Assembly: GCA_963991775.1 (NCBI GenBank)
Contig: CAXDRM010000004.1
Coordinates: 1-39,401 of the forward strand
Direction of reading: 5' to 3'
DNA from: CAXDRM01 sp963991775
GTDB taxonomy: Bacteria > Pseudomonadota > Alphaproteobacteria > Rickettsiales > JABIRX01
Length of the DNA: 39,401 nucleotides
The position numbers and the translations under genes are program-made. Numbering within the stretch: the first letter of the stretch is position 1; every line of letters begins with the position of its first letter. Under the pieces are notes generated by a model. It had not been told where the DNA came from. It worked only from the letters and a program-made list of their open reading frames with translations, and made no database searches. Positions 15,455 to 25,134 of this stretch are shown here, piece by piece.

Positions 15455-16502
15455 TATTATTATTAAAAAAATTTTTCGTCATATTTTTTACTGCAATTTG
15501 TTCTTTTTGCCAATCCTTTTTAGGCTTGGCCGGCATACCATAAAAATCTCCAGAATTTGCTGGAATATTTTTAGTAATGCCTGCTTGTGCAGCAAATTTA
15601 TTTTGTGAGCCAATTTTTAGATGCCCAGCTACACCAACTTGACCACCTAATACGACATAATCACCTATCTCTGTGCTACCAGCTACACCGACCTGAGATA
15701 TTAATAAGCAATTAGCACCAATTTTTACATTATGGCCAATTTGCACTAAATTATCGATTTTAGTAGCAAAGCCAATTACGGTATTTTCCATACTACCACG
15801 ATCTATGGTAACTCCAGCACCAATTGACACTTGATCAGCAATAATTACTTTACCTAGCTGTATTACTTTTTCAAAATTTTTGCCATTGAAAGCAAAACCA
15901 AAACCATCTTGTCCAATAGAGACATTATTTGCTATTTCTACATCAGCACCTATCTCTGCAAAAGAGATAACAGAGTTTGCGCCTATCTTACTATTAGCAC
16001 CAATTGATACTGCTTCCTTAATAACAGTTCCTGAATCTATAATTACATTATCTGCAATATCAGCATTTTCATGAATAATTACGCCAGGCGCAATTTTTAC
16101 ATTTTCACCAATTTTAGCAGATTCCGCTATATAAGAACTTTGTTCTATAATAGGGGTTGGGCTAGTTTTAGCCTCATAAAATAAAGGTAAGATTTTACTT
16201 AATATGTAATAAGCATTATCACTAGCAAGAAAGATAATTTGGGGATATTGCTTAGCTAATTTATCAACGAAACTAGTTTCTGTTAGACAGATCTGCGCTG
16301 CATAATCATCTAAAGAATTAGCATATTTAATATTAGTTAAAAAACTAAGTTCATACTGCTTAGCTTCATGTAAATTTGCTACTCCAGTAACAAATAAATC
16401 TGTTTCTTGATCAGTATTATGTACGGTAAGAGAAAATTGCTTAATTAAATCACTTACCAAGATCTTATTAGTAAGTTTGCTGTAAAATGAATCACTTATC
16501 AT
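15447..16502 (-). CDS. lpxD: UDP-3-O-acylglucosamine N-acyltransferase LpxD
   Basis: Third committed step of lipid A synthesis: N-acylates UDP-3-O-acylglucosamine. 351 residues: an N-terminal substrate-binding domain (1-110), a long run of hexapeptide repeats (120-330) and a C-terminal helix. The catalytic base is His257 in KIDNLVQIGHNVKIG. It abuts skp with no spacer and overlaps fabZ by 8 bases. Confidence 0.96.
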   Translation of the reverse strand: MISDSFYSKLTNKILVSDLIKQFSLTVHNTDQETDLFVTGVANLHEAKQYELSFLTNIKYANSLDDYAAQICLTETSFVDKLAKQYPQIIFLASDNAYYILSKILPLFYEAKTSPTPIIEQSSYIAESAKIGENVKIAPGVIIHENADIADNVIIDSGTVIKEAVSIGANSKIGANSVISFAEIGADVEIANNVSIGQDGFGFAFNGKNFEKVIQLGKVIIADQVSIGAGVTIDRGSMENTVIGFATKIDNLVQIGHNVKIGANCLLISQVGVAGSTEIGDYVVLGGQVGVAGHLKIGSQNKFAAQAGITKNIPANSGDFYGMPAKPKKDWQKEQIAVKNMTKNFFNNNNE

Positions 16503-17024
16503 TTAGAACTCAACTTTTACTTTTGGTGTTTTTTGGTTAAGAACTTCAGTCACTATTTGGGTTAGATTATCTAAATCTTTGAAATAGATGATATTATCTT
16601 TATCCAAAATAAGATTATAATTACTTTTTTCTGCCTGCTCTGTAATGATTGCATAAACTGCTTTTTCAATTTCAGCTATTGCTTTTACATATGACCCTTC
16701 AAGAGCTTTACGCTGTGCAGCTATCTTTTTTTCAAAGGCTGCAACTTTAGAAAAAAGCTGCTTTTGTTTCTCAACTAAAGCTTCCTTTGTTAAGATAGCA
16801 GCTTGCTTTTCAAGCTCTGCACGCTTAGTTTCTAATTCTTTACCTTCAGCAGAAATAGCAGCTTGATATTCAGCTAATTTAGCTTGAATTTGCTCTGAAG
16901 CATCATTAGCTGCTTTAGAGTTTTTTAATATTTGCTCAATATCTATATAAGCTATTTTAACTTCTGCTAATGCTGCTGTATTTATGGATAGAATAAAAAT
17001 AAATGCTAGATAAAATCTTTTCAT
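16503..17024 (-). CDS. skp: Periplasmic chaperone Skp/OmpH
   Basis: A 173-residue periplasmic chaperone that holds unfolded outer-membrane proteins for BamA. The signal peptide (MKRFYLAFIFILSINTAALA) precedes VKIAYIDIEQILKNSKAAND, the standard Skp strand, then a long coiled-coil region rich in Lys, Glu, Ala and Gln (about residues 40-130) that forms the tentacles, and a closing strand with YNLILDKDNIIYF. I chose ATG 17024, one base past the bamA stop; the frame is open further upstream inside bamA, but that would bury the signal peptide. Confidence 0.92.
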   Translation of the reverse strand: MKRFYLAFIFILSINTAALAEVKIAYIDIEQILKNSKAANDASEQIQAKLAEYQAAISAEGKELETKRAELEKQAAILTKEALVEKQKQLFSKVAAFEKKIAAQRKALEGSYVKAIAEIEKAVYAIITEQAEKSNYNLILDKDNIIYFKDLDNLTQIVTEVLNQKTPKVKVEF

Positions 17025-17025
17025 A

Positions 17026-19260
17026 TTAAAAACGTGTACCAAAATTAATTCTAAAAGTTTCAGTTCTATCAAAATCTTCTTTGCGTATTGCTCTAGCAAA
17101 ATCAAATCTGATCGGCCCTAAAGGAGACTCCCAAGATATACCTATGCCGGCAGAAACTCTTATACTAGGCCTATCTAAAATATCAACACTTTCCTCATCT
17201 AAGCCTGTTACCGTGCCAAAATCTGAAAAGACTGAACCTCTAAAGCCCAACTCTTCTGGCAAACCAATTGGAAAAAGCAATTCAAAGCTTCCTTTATAAA
17301 AATATTTTCCACCTAATGCTGAATCTTCTGTAGCATCGCGCGGTCCAATACCTGAAATTCTAAAACCTCTGAGCGATGGTCCTCCCAAGAAGAAACGATT
17401 ATTAATTCTTACATCATCATTATCATACCCCTCAACAGCTCCACCTCGCGCAGATGATTTCAAGATAAGCTTCTTATTAAGAAATGGAACATAACTAACT
17501 GCACCTGTTTCCACTTTACCTAATTTAGTTTGTCCACCTAAGCCTGCCCAAGTAGTTGATAACCTAACTAAATAACCCTCGGTTGGATTTGTATTACTAT
17601 CTCTTTTATCATATGCCAAGGTTTGACTAATAGCAGAATATGAGATTCTACCTTCTTGCTCTCTAATAAAAGCAGAAGCATCATCATCAACATTCAGCAC
17701 CTCATCTATTTTATAAGTATAATTCCATGATTGAGAAAGATACTCGGTAATCTCATAAAATATTCTGTTAGAAAAACCTATTGAGTTAACATCAGCATCA
17801 CTTTCGATGAATTCTGTAGCTATGCTAAAAATATCAAAACCTAAGGAGAACTCCCTATTTTTAAAATTAGGTATAGTATAGCTTAAATCTAGATTTGTGC
17901 TAAGCGCTGATTTTTGTGCAGATAGAGCTATAGAATGAGCTTTACCCATTAAGTTACGTTCTCTAATTGTCACATTACCTAAAAATCTTTCAGCTGTTGA
18001 ATAACCTACACCAAAATTAAGTTCGCCAGTAGGTTGCTCAGCCACGACAAATTCTAAATCAATTAGATTTTTCCCAGGCACAGGATTTTTATTAACATTA
18101 ACCGAGCTAAAAAATGCTAGATTAGAAAGACGTTGTTTAGAGCGATTAAGCTTTGTATCACTATATGCATCTCCTTCATATAATCTAATCTCTCTTCTGA
18201 TCACCTGATCTTCTGTCCGAGTATTTCCAGATATTTTGATATTTCTGATATAAACTTTCTTATTCTTTTTGACTAAAAATTTTATATCAGCTGTTTTATT
18301 CTCATGATCTAAATTGATTTTATATTCAATATCTGCAAAGGCAAAGCCACGATCATTAAGATAGGCCAGCAAATTATCGACAGATTTTTCAATTTGCTTC
18401 AAAGTGAATTTCTTACCTTTTTCTAAAGTAATAAATTCATAAAGCTTTTTTACTTCTAAATTCTGATACTGGCTTTCAATTTCATATTCATCAAAATAGT
18501 AAATTTCACCTTCTGCCAACTGATAATTTATGACAAATTCATTTAGCTTCTCAAGATATTCAACATAGCTTTTTTCAAGCTTATAATTGGCGTAACCATT
18601 ATTTAAGTAAAATTGGCGTAGTAATTGCTTATCAAATTCTACTCGGTCAGGATCATAATAGCTGGCAGAAGACCTATACCAGCGTTTTTCTTTACTTGAT
18701 ACTTCTTTGCGTAATGTTTTATTTGAAAATTTATTATTATTATGAAAGATAATATGGCTAATTTTAGATTTTTTATTCTCTTTAACCTGTAGCACTAAAT
18801 CTATACGATTATTGTCTAGGATCTTAACCTTAGGATTAATCTCAACTTTTACACGACCACTTCTTTTATAGATCTCTGTAATGCGAATTACATCATCTAT
18901 TAACACTGATTTATTATAAACATCACGCTCCTTCAATTGCAGCTCTTGGGTAATAACATCATCACTTAAGCTTTTATTACCAACAATTTCTAGTTTGTTA
19001 ATGATCGGGCTTTCTCTGAGCATGATTTGCAGCTCAGTAGGGCTGCTCACTAAATTAATGTCTGAAAATAGCTTTGAATCATAAAGCTGCTTTAAAATTT
19101 TATTAAGTTGGCTTTGATCGTTAATATCAATATTACCAAAAAATGCTTTGATTGTATCTGTTTCGATACGTTGATTGCCTGTTACAGTAATTTCTTTAGC
19201 AGACACTGATAGTGCAGCACAACATGAAATTAATAACAGAAAAACAATTCTAAAAAACAT
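17026..19260 (-). CDS. bamA: Outer-membrane protein assembly factor BamA
   Basis: The essential Omp85 insertase of outer-membrane barrels. 744 residues: signal peptide ending SVSA, POTRA domains over about residues 22-410 beginning with ITVTGNQRIE, then the 16-stranded barrel. The L6 loop shows the family motif VRG-like FLGGPSLRGFRISGIGPRD, and the last strand ends in FRINFGTRF with a C-terminal Phe. It sits between rseP and skp, its usual place; its lipoprotein partner BamB is encoded at 33668-34951. Confidence 0.97.
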   Translation of the reverse strand: MFFRIVFLLLISCCAALSVSAKEITVTGNQRIETDTIKAFFGNIDINDQSQLNKILKQLYDSKLFSDINLVSSPTELQIMLRESPIINKLEIVGNKSLSDDVITQELQLKERDVYNKSVLIDDVIRITEIYKRSGRVKVEINPKVKILDNNRIDLVLQVKENKKSKISHIIFHNNNKFSNKTLRKEVSSKEKRWYRSSASYYDPDRVEFDKQLLRQFYLNNGYANYKLEKSYVEYLEKLNEFVINYQLAEGEIYYFDEYEIESQYQNLEVKKLYEFITLEKGKKFTLKQIEKSVDNLLAYLNDRGFAFADIEYKINLDHENKTADIKFLVKKNKKVYIRNIKISGNTRTEDQVIRREIRLYEGDAYSDTKLNRSKQRLSNLAFFSSVNVNKNPVPGKNLIDLEFVVAEQPTGELNFGVGYSTAERFLGNVTIRERNLMGKAHSIALSAQKSALSTNLDLSYTIPNFKNREFSLGFDIFSIATEFIESDADVNSIGFSNRIFYEITEYLSQSWNYTYKIDEVLNVDDDASAFIREQEGRISYSAISQTLAYDKRDSNTNPTEGYLVRLSTTWAGLGGQTKLGKVETGAVSYVPFLNKKLILKSSARGGAVEGYDNDDVRINNRFFLGGPSLRGFRISGIGPRDATEDSALGGKYFYKGSFELLFPIGLPEELGFRGSVFSDFGTVTGLDEESVDILDRPSIRVSAGIGISWESPLGPIRFDFARAIRKEDFDRTETFRINFGTRF

Positions 19261-19265
19261 GGTGG

Positions 19266-20390
19266 TTAATTATAAAGCACAAATTTTATGTCGCTATAAG
19301 TAACTAATAAAAACACAAATATTAAAAAGCTAAATCCTGTTTTAAAGGCAATATCTTGCGCTTTGGCTGAAAGCTCTTTACCTCTGATATATTCAATAGC
19401 ATAAAGCATCAAATGACCACCATCCAACACTGGTATAGGCAATAAATTAGCAAAGCCCAGATTTATAGAAATCAAAGCCACAAACCAAAATAACAGATAG
19501 AAATTACGCTGCCCATCTTGATCTTTACTAATAGATTTTTTAGTAACTTGCCCTGAATATTTAGCAATTTTTACCGGCCCACCTAAGTCAGAAATTGATC
19601 TCTCACCAGTAATTAATTGACCAATAACTTTAAACGAAATTAAGCTGAGAGTTACTACCTCCTTGCCTGACAAATATAAAGCTTCACCTATGCCAACCTC
19701 TTTATAATTTATTTTATCTGAAGTGACACCTATTAAACCCGTACTTATTTTATTACCAAAAGCATCTTCTCCTTGTTTAGCTTTTGGGGTCACTACAAAA
19801 TTTAACACTTCATCTGCACGTTCAATTGTAAAATTTAAAGGTATATCAGCACTAATTTCTACTATACGCTTAAGATCATTAAATGAACTTACAGTTAAAC
19901 CATCTACATTGGTAATTTTGTCACCAGCTTGTAAACCCGCTTGAGCAGCTGGCATATCATCTACTACTTTAGTGATGATATTACTTGAGGATGAAACCCC
20001 ATAAGTAGTAAAAAGAAAGAAGATAATAACTATACCTAAAATATAATTTGCTACTGGACCTGCTAAAACTATTAAAAATTTTTGTCCTAAAGTTTTATGA
20101 GCAAAAGCAACTTTCTTTTCTGCAGCACTTAATTTTAATTTGGTATTAGTTTTACTTGAAGCATCTTGATCGCCGAACATTTTAACATAGCCACCAAGAG
20201 GGATAAGGCAGAATTTCCATCTGGTTCCTGATTTATCAAACCAACCAAAAACCTCTTTACCAAAACCTATTGAGAACTCATCTATTTTTACACCAAATCT
20301 TTTAGCCACATAATAATGGCCAAATTCATGAATAAAAACTATGAAAGATAAAATTAGGACAAAAGGAATTAAATACTCAAAAATAATCAT
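19266..20390 (-). CDS. rseP: Site-2 intramembrane protease RseP
   Basis: A zinc intramembrane protease that cleaves anti-sigma factors and leftover signal peptides. 374 residues with HEFGH (21-25) in the first membrane segment, a PDZ domain around residues 120-205 (AAQAGLQAGDKI) and the second active-site block NLLPIPVLDGGHLM near the C-terminus. There is one PDZ domain, as in alphaproteobacterial forms. ATG 20390 overlaps the dxr stop as ATGA. Confidence 0.95.
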   Translation of the reverse strand: MIIFEYLIPFVLILSFIVFIHEFGHYYVAKRFGVKIDEFSIGFGKEVFGWFDKSGTRWKFCLIPLGGYVKMFGDQDASSKTNTKLKLSAAEKKVAFAHKTLGQKFLIVLAGPVANYILGIVIIFFLFTTYGVSSSSNIITKVVDDMPAAQAGLQAGDKITNVDGLTVSSFNDLKRIVEISADIPLNFTIERADEVLNFVVTPKAKQGEDAFGNKISTGLIGVTSDKINYKEVGIGEALYLSGKEVVTLSLISFKVIGQLITGERSISDLGGPVKIAKYSGQVTKKSISKDQDGQRNFYLLFWFVALISINLGFANLLPIPVLDGGHLMLYAIEYIRGKELSAKAQDIAFKTGFSFLIFVFLLVTYSDIKFVLYN

Positions 20391-21541
20391 AGGGTCTGCT
20401 GTTTAGTTACTTTAATTACCTCATCATGCACCGCAAAAATATGCTCAATATTTTCAATTTTTGCACTTGAAAATTGTGGCAAGATTTTTGCAATGGTCTC
20501 TACTATAGCTAAAAAACTTAACTTTTCAGCTAAAAATAATTCCACACATATTTCATTAATAGCATTAAAAACTATTGGCTTAATACCTCCTTGCCTAATG
20601 ACCTCTCGTGCTAATAAAATAGCCTTGGTTTTAAGAGGATCTGCTTCAATAAAATTAAGCTGTTGCACCCTAGTTAAATCTATGAGCAAATCATCTTGAA
20701 CAATACGTGTGGGGTAAGCTAAAGCATGTGCAATAGCAACACGCATATCTGTTGAACCAAGCAAAGCTTGCACTGAGCCATCTATATAATGTACTAAAGC
20801 ATGAATAATTGATTCCGGGTGAATAATAGTTTTGATATTTTCTTCCGCTAGATTAAATAAAAAATGTGCTTCAATTAACTCTAAAGCTTTATTAACCATA
20901 GTTGCTGAATCTACTGTAATCTTATTGCCCATCTGCCAATTAGGATGATTTAGAGTATCTTGAACAGTTACCTGTTGTAGCTCAGCAAATTCATGCTTCA
21001 AAAAAGGTCCACCAGATGCAGTTATGGTAATATGTTTAAGTTCTTGCTGTTTTTTACCTTCAAGCAATTGAAATAGACTATTATGTTCTGAATCAATTGG
21101 AAGTAGGGTAGTATTATGCTCTTTACATAATTTGTTTAATAGTTCGCCTGCACAGACAACAGCTTCTTTATTAGCAAGAGCCAAATATTTAGTAACTGTT
21201 AGCGCATTTAAAATAATGGGTAACCCAGATATACCAGTAATAGCAGCAACGGTTAGATCATTTTCTATTAAAGAAGCTTCTTGCATACCTGATTTGCCGG
21301 CCATAATCTTTATTGGCAAATTACTTAATTCTGCTTTTAAATATTCATAATGCTGGTCGTCAGCAATACAGATATATTGAGGTAGAAATTCTTTAGCTAA
21401 AGCAATTAATTTTTGTTTATTTTGATTAGCTGTAAGAACTTTACAGGAAAATTTATCAGAATTTGCCCTGATAATATTTATTGTACTAGAACCTATGGAT
21501 CCAGTTGCACCGAATATAGCAATTTCTTTCTTACGCTGCAT
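20387..21541 (-). CDS. dxr: 1-deoxy-D-xylulose 5-phosphate reductoisomerase
   Basis: Second step of the MEP isoprenoid pathway, using NADPH and a divalent metal. 384 residues with the nucleotide-binding start IFGATGSIGSSTINII, the block ALANKEAVVCAGELL, ITASGGPF, and HPNWQMGNKITVDSATMVNK with the metal-site acids PIDSEHNS and ALELIEAH. It feeds UppS, encoded two genes upstream. Rickettsia proper has lost this pathway, so the gene helps to place the organism. It ends in TGA within ATGA shared with rseP. Confidence 0.96.
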   Translation of the reverse strand: MQRKKEIAIFGATGSIGSSTINIIRANSDKFSCKVLTANQNKQKLIALAKEFLPQYICIADDQHYEYLKAELSNLPIKIMAGKSGMQEASLIENDLTVAAITGISGLPIILNALTVTKYLALANKEAVVCAGELLNKLCKEHNTTLLPIDSEHNSLFQLLEGKKQQELKHITITASGGPFLKHEFAELQQVTVQDTLNHPNWQMGNKITVDSATMVNKALELIEAHFLFNLAEENIKTIIHPESIIHALVHYIDGSVQALLGSTDMRVAIAHALAYPTRIVQDDLLIDLTRVQQLNFIEADPLKTKAILLAREVIRQGGIKPIVFNAINEICVELFLAEKLSFLAIVETIAKILPQFSSAKIENIEHIFAVHDEVIKVTKQQTL

Positions 21542-21552
21542 CAGATACTAAC

Positions 21553-22227
21553 TTAAAAAATATTGCTATATGTTAGGCTAAAAATTAGATAAGCAATTGG
21601 TAAAGCAAATAATAAACCATCTACACGGTCAAAAAGACCACCATGTCCTGGTATCAAGTTACCAGAATCTTTTATCGCTAATTTACGCTTTAGAAATGAT
21701 TCAAATAAGTCACCTAGCTGGGCAAAAATTGAAATTACTAATGCAATAGCTATAAAGCCCAGAAAACTGATATTGTTAGTGAATAAGAAAGTAACTGCTG
21801 CAACTAAGATACAGGCAATGAGTCCTGATACTGCACCAGAAATTGTTTTATTAGGGCTAATTTTTTCTGCTAATTTAGGTCCACCAAAATGCTTTCCGCC
21901 AAAGAAACCCGCAATATCTGTAATCCAAACTAATGCTAGACTAAAAATTAAAGCGTCAACTCCACCCGCTGAATTTCTTAATGATATTAAACAAGCAGAG
22001 GGTATAGCAATATATGCGAGTAAATACCCTATATGTTTTTCTAACAAAGCTAGTTTTTTTTGTTTTTTTAATATTAAGAATGCTTCATAAAATAAAGACA
22101 AGGCAAATATTGCAACTAGCAAGTTAAAAACAAATCCTCCTAATGCTACAGCAAAAAGCACTAAAGGAATTAATATCGCTGCAGATATTATTCTTTTTTT
22201 TAAATTAGCTAGTTCAATCATGATCAT
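21553..22227 (-). CDS. cdsA: Phosphatidate cytidylyltransferase CdsA
   Basis: An inner-membrane enzyme making CDP-diacylglycerol, the precursor of all membrane phospholipids. The 224 residues are mostly membrane segments; the family signature is complete, from SFLKRKLAIKDSGNLIPGHG through GLFDRVD (residues about 175-205). Two ATG codons lie at the start (22227 and 22221); either is possible. The protein is shorter than E. coli CdsA because it has fewer N-terminal segments, as in many alphaproteobacteria. Confidence 0.94.
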   Translation of the reverse strand: MIMIELANLKKRIISAAILIPLVLFAVALGGFVFNLLVAIFALSLFYEAFLILKKQKKLALLEKHIGYLLAYIAIPSACLISLRNSAGGVDALIFSLALVWITDIAGFFGGKHFGGPKLAEKISPNKTISGAVSGLIACILVAAVTFLFTNNISFLGFIAIALVISIFAQLGDLFESFLKRKLAIKDSGNLIPGHGGLFDRVDGLLFALPIAYLIFSLTYSNIF

Positions 22228-22237
22228 TACAATTTAG

Positions 22238-22939
22238 TTATCCCAAACCATATCTTCTATCTCTTGAGCCAAATGCAGAAATGGCCTGGTAAAATTCAGC
22301 TTCTTTGAATTCTGGCCATAATTTTTCTGTAAAATAAAGCTCAGCATACGCTGCCTGCCACAATAAAAAATTACTTAAGCGTAACTCTCCACCTGTTCTG
22401 ATAATTAAGTCAGGGTCAGGAATAGTATTTGTGTAAAGATAGGCAGAAAATTTTTTTTCATCCAGATTTTTTATCTCTTCAGTAGGTATTTTTTTTATCG
22501 CATTAATTATCTCTTCGCGCGAGCCGTAATTTAATGCTATATTCAGATTGAATTCTGTAAAATCTTTAGTTGCTAAAATAACATCTTGGAGCTTATCTTG
22601 TAAATGCGTTTGTAAATCTTCAATATCTCCTAAAACACGTAATCTAATTTTTTGCTTTATTAAACTATCACGCTCTTTATCAAGAAAATGCTCAAGCAAC
22701 TGCATTAATTCTGAAACCTCATCAGCATCTCTATACCAGTTTTCTGTAGAAAATGCATATACTGTAAGATATTCTATTTTTAATTTAGAAGAGATTTCTA
22801 GGATGTTCTTAAGCCTTTCAGCTCCTTCATAATGACCTAACTTCTTTTTTAGGAAGTTTTGTTTTGCCCAGCGTCGGTTGCCATCCATGATAATGGCTAA
22901 ATGCCTTGGTACCTTGGTTACAGGGTACTGTTTAGACAT
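22238..22939 (-). CDS. uppS: Undecaprenyl diphosphate synthase
   Basis: A cis-prenyltransferase making the C55 lipid carrier for peptidoglycan and LPS units. 233 residues with HLAIIMDGNRRWAKQ (catalytic Asp19), YAFSTENWYR and the C-terminal block DLIIRTGGELRLSNFLLWQA, which has Gly-Glu-Leu where the motif is usually Gly-Glu-x-Arg. Its start abuts the frr stop with no spacer. Confidence 0.95.
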   Translation of the reverse strand: MSKQYPVTKVPRHLAIIMDGNRRWAKQNFLKKKLGHYEGAERLKNILEISSKLKIEYLTVYAFSTENWYRDADEVSELMQLLEHFLDKERDSLIKQKIRLRVLGDIEDLQTHLQDKLQDVILATKDFTEFNLNIALNYGSREEIINAIKKIPTEEIKNLDEKKFSAYLYTNTIPDPDLIIRTGGELRLSNFLLWQAAYAELYFTEKLWPEFKEAEFYQAISAFGSRDRRYGLG

Positions 22940-23491
22940 TTAGACAGCCATTATTTCAGATTTTTTTTGCTCGAGCTGTTCATCTATTTTTTTTACAAAT
23001 TGATCAGTTTCCTGCTGTACGTCATCAGAGTATTTTTTTTGCTCATCTTCTGAGATTTCTGAATCTTTTTGTAATTTTTTAATATTATCCATTGCATCTC
23101 TTCTAATATTACGAATTGCTACTTTGGCTTGTTCAGCATATTCAGCACATATTTTTACTAATTCTGCACGACGTTCTTCACTTAATTTAGGTAATGGCAC
23201 TCTAATTAAAGATCCTTCTGAAGCTGGATTTAGGTTAAGATTGGAATTTCTAATAGCTTTTTCTGCAGATCCCACATTACCTTTATCCCAAACCTGAACA
23301 GTAATTAAAGTTGAATCTTGTACCGAAACTGTTGCAAGCTGATTTAAGGGCATGTTACTGCCATAAACTTCAACTTTAATTTGATCAAGTAGAGAAGGGC
23401 TAGCACGGCCAGCGCGAATACCAGAAAGATTTCGTTGAAATGCCTCTAAAGAGGAGTTCATTTTTGTAGTTATATTATTTAAATCAAACAT
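22940..23491 (-). CDS. frr: Ribosome recycling factor
   Basis: A 183-residue factor that, with EF-G, splits post-termination ribosomes. Typical blocks are LSGIRAGRASPSLLDQIKVE, VYGSNMPLNQLATVSV and the C-terminal helices RRDAMDNIKKLQKDSEISED. Length is normal. It lies between pyrH (7 bases) and uppS (0 bases), the standard order. Confidence 0.97.
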   Translation of the reverse strand: MFDLNNITTKMNSSLEAFQRNLSGIRAGRASPSLLDQIKVEVYGSNMPLNQLATVSVQDSTLITVQVWDKGNVGSAEKAIRNSNLNLNPASEGSLIRVPLPKLSEERRAELVKICAEYAEQAKVAIRNIRRDAMDNIKKLQKDSEISEDEQKKYSDDVQQETDQFVKKIDEQLEQKKSEIMAV

Positions 23492-23498
23492 CTAAGCC

Positions 23499-24212
23499 TC
23501 ATTTAATTATTGTGTAAGAACCTTTTCCTGAGAAAATCTTTTGTAAACCTTGCTGCTCCTTTAAAGAGAAAACAACTACTGGCAATTTATTTTCGCGTGC
23601 AAGTGATATAGCTGAAGCATCCATAACTTTTAAATCTTTAGATAACACTTCTGAATAACTAATTTCATTATATTTTTTTGCAGCTTTATTTTTTTGTGGG
23701 TCACAATCATAGACACCATCAACCTGTGTAGCTTTTAAAAGTAAGTCCGAGCCCATTTCAACAGCTCTTAAAGCTGCAGCAGTATCTGTAGTAAAAAATG
23801 GATTACCTGTTCCTGCGGCAAAAATTACCACACGAGATTTTTCCATATGACGTACAGCCTTTCTTCTAATATAAGGCTCACAAATTGCTGTCATAGGAAT
23901 TGCAGAGAGTATGCGAGTAGGGACGCCTAATTTTTCTAAAGAATTTTGTAGAGCAAGAGCATTAATTACTGTCGCAAGCATACCCATATAGTCTGCGCTA
24001 GCACGCTCCATACCAGCTGAAGCGGCAGCAACACCACGAAATATATTACCACCACCAACTACAATGCTGATTTGAATATTTTTATCAAAAATATCTTTAA
24101 TATCTTGAGAGACTCTAGTGATGGTTTGAGGGTCGTGACCATATTCCAGGTCGCCCATTAAAGCCTCTCCAGAAACTTTAAGTAGAATTCTTTTAACCCC
24201 CTTAATATCCAT
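23499..24212 (-). CDS. pyrH: Uridylate kinase
   Basis: A bacterial-type UMP kinase of the amino-acid-kinase fold that forms UDP from UMP and ATP. 237 residues with RILLKVSGEALMGD at the N-terminus, VVGGGNIFRG, the DTAAALRAVEMGSDLLLKAT block and VYDCDPQKNKAAKKY. It is 1 base after tsf. Length is normal. Confidence 0.96.
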   Translation of the reverse strand: MDIKGVKRILLKVSGEALMGDLEYGHDPQTITRVSQDIKDIFDKNIQISIVVGGGNIFRGVAAASAGMERASADYMGMLATVINALALQNSLEKLGVPTRILSAIPMTAICEPYIRRKAVRHMEKSRVVIFAAGTGNPFFTTDTAAALRAVEMGSDLLLKATQVDGVYDCDPQKNKAAKKYNEISYSEVLSKDLKVMDASAISLARENKLPVVVFSLKEQQGLQKIFSGKGSYTIIK

Positions 24213-24213
24213 C

Positions 24214-25116
24214 CTAACTATTTGCTACAATTGATTTCACTTCATCAGCAAAGTCATCAGCTTCTTTCTCGATGCCTTCACCTACTTGAAAACGAATATA
24301 TTCTTTTAATTTAAAGCTACAATTATTTTCTTTAGTAAAAGCTGCAATCACATCTTTAACTGGTGTCTTACCGTCAATAACAAAAGCTTGATCAACTAAT
24401 ACAACTTCTTCATAGAATTTTCTGATTCTACCTTCGACCATTTTTTCAATGATATTTTCAGGCTTGCCAGAAGCTTTAGCTTGCTCTGAGAAGATTTCCT
24501 TTTCTTTAGCGACTGCATCAGCAGGTACATCATCTTGATAAAGAGCAAGAGGGCTATTAGCTGCAACATGCATTGCTATTTGCCTTGCTAGCGCTTTTGC
24601 TTCAGCACTGTCATTATCAGTTTCTACAGAAAGTAACACACCGATTCTGCCTAAAGTATCAGTTACAGAGCTATGAATATAAGAAACAATAAAACCATTA
24701 TCATTAGTAATTTTTTTTACCCTTCTTAATTGGATATTTTCACCAATAACGCTAATTGCATTAGTGATAGATTCGCTTATAGCTGCATCAGAACTAAGCT
24801 GTCCAACATCTGCTGCATTTAAAGCAGTATCTAAGATTTGATTTGCTAATTTTCTGAATTCTTCATTTTTAGCAACAAAATCAGTTTCAGAATTTAGCTC
24901 AAGAGTTACTGCAACATTATCAGAAACTTTTTGCGCAATTAAACCTTCAGCTGCAGTTCTAGCACCTTTTTTAGCTGCTGCTGCAATACCTTTTTTACGT
25001 AATAAATCGATAGCAGCTTGCAAATCACCATTAGTTTCAGCCAAGGCTTTTTTGCAATCCATCATGCCTGCACCAGTTATTTCTCTTAAATTTTTAATAG
25101 TAGCTACATCAACCAT
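24214..25116 (-). CDS. tsf: Elongation factor Ts
   Basis: The nucleotide exchange factor for EF-Tu. 300 residues: an N-terminal UBA-like domain (IKNLREITGAGMMDCKKALA), the NSETDFVAKNEEF signature (about residues 75-88), IAMHVAANSPLAL and a C-terminal region. Start ATG 25116 is preceded by GAGGTTAAC, a strong Shine-Dalgarno sequence. It follows rpsB by 18 bases, in the same transcription unit. Confidence 0.97.
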   Translation of the reverse strand: MVDVATIKNLREITGAGMMDCKKALAETNGDLQAAIDLLRKKGIAAAAKKGARTAAEGLIAQKVSDNVAVTLELNSETDFVAKNEEFRKLANQILDTALNAADVGQLSSDAAISESITNAISVIGENIQLRRVKKITNDNGFIVSYIHSSVTDTLGRIGVLLSVETDNDSAEAKALARQIAMHVAANSPLALYQDDVPADAVAKEKEIFSEQAKASGKPENIIEKMVEGRIRKFYEEVVLVDQAFVIDGKTPVKDVIAAFTKENNCSFKLKEYIRFQVGEGIEKEADDFADEVKSIVANS

Positions 25117-25134
25117 GTTAACCTCAATATTTAA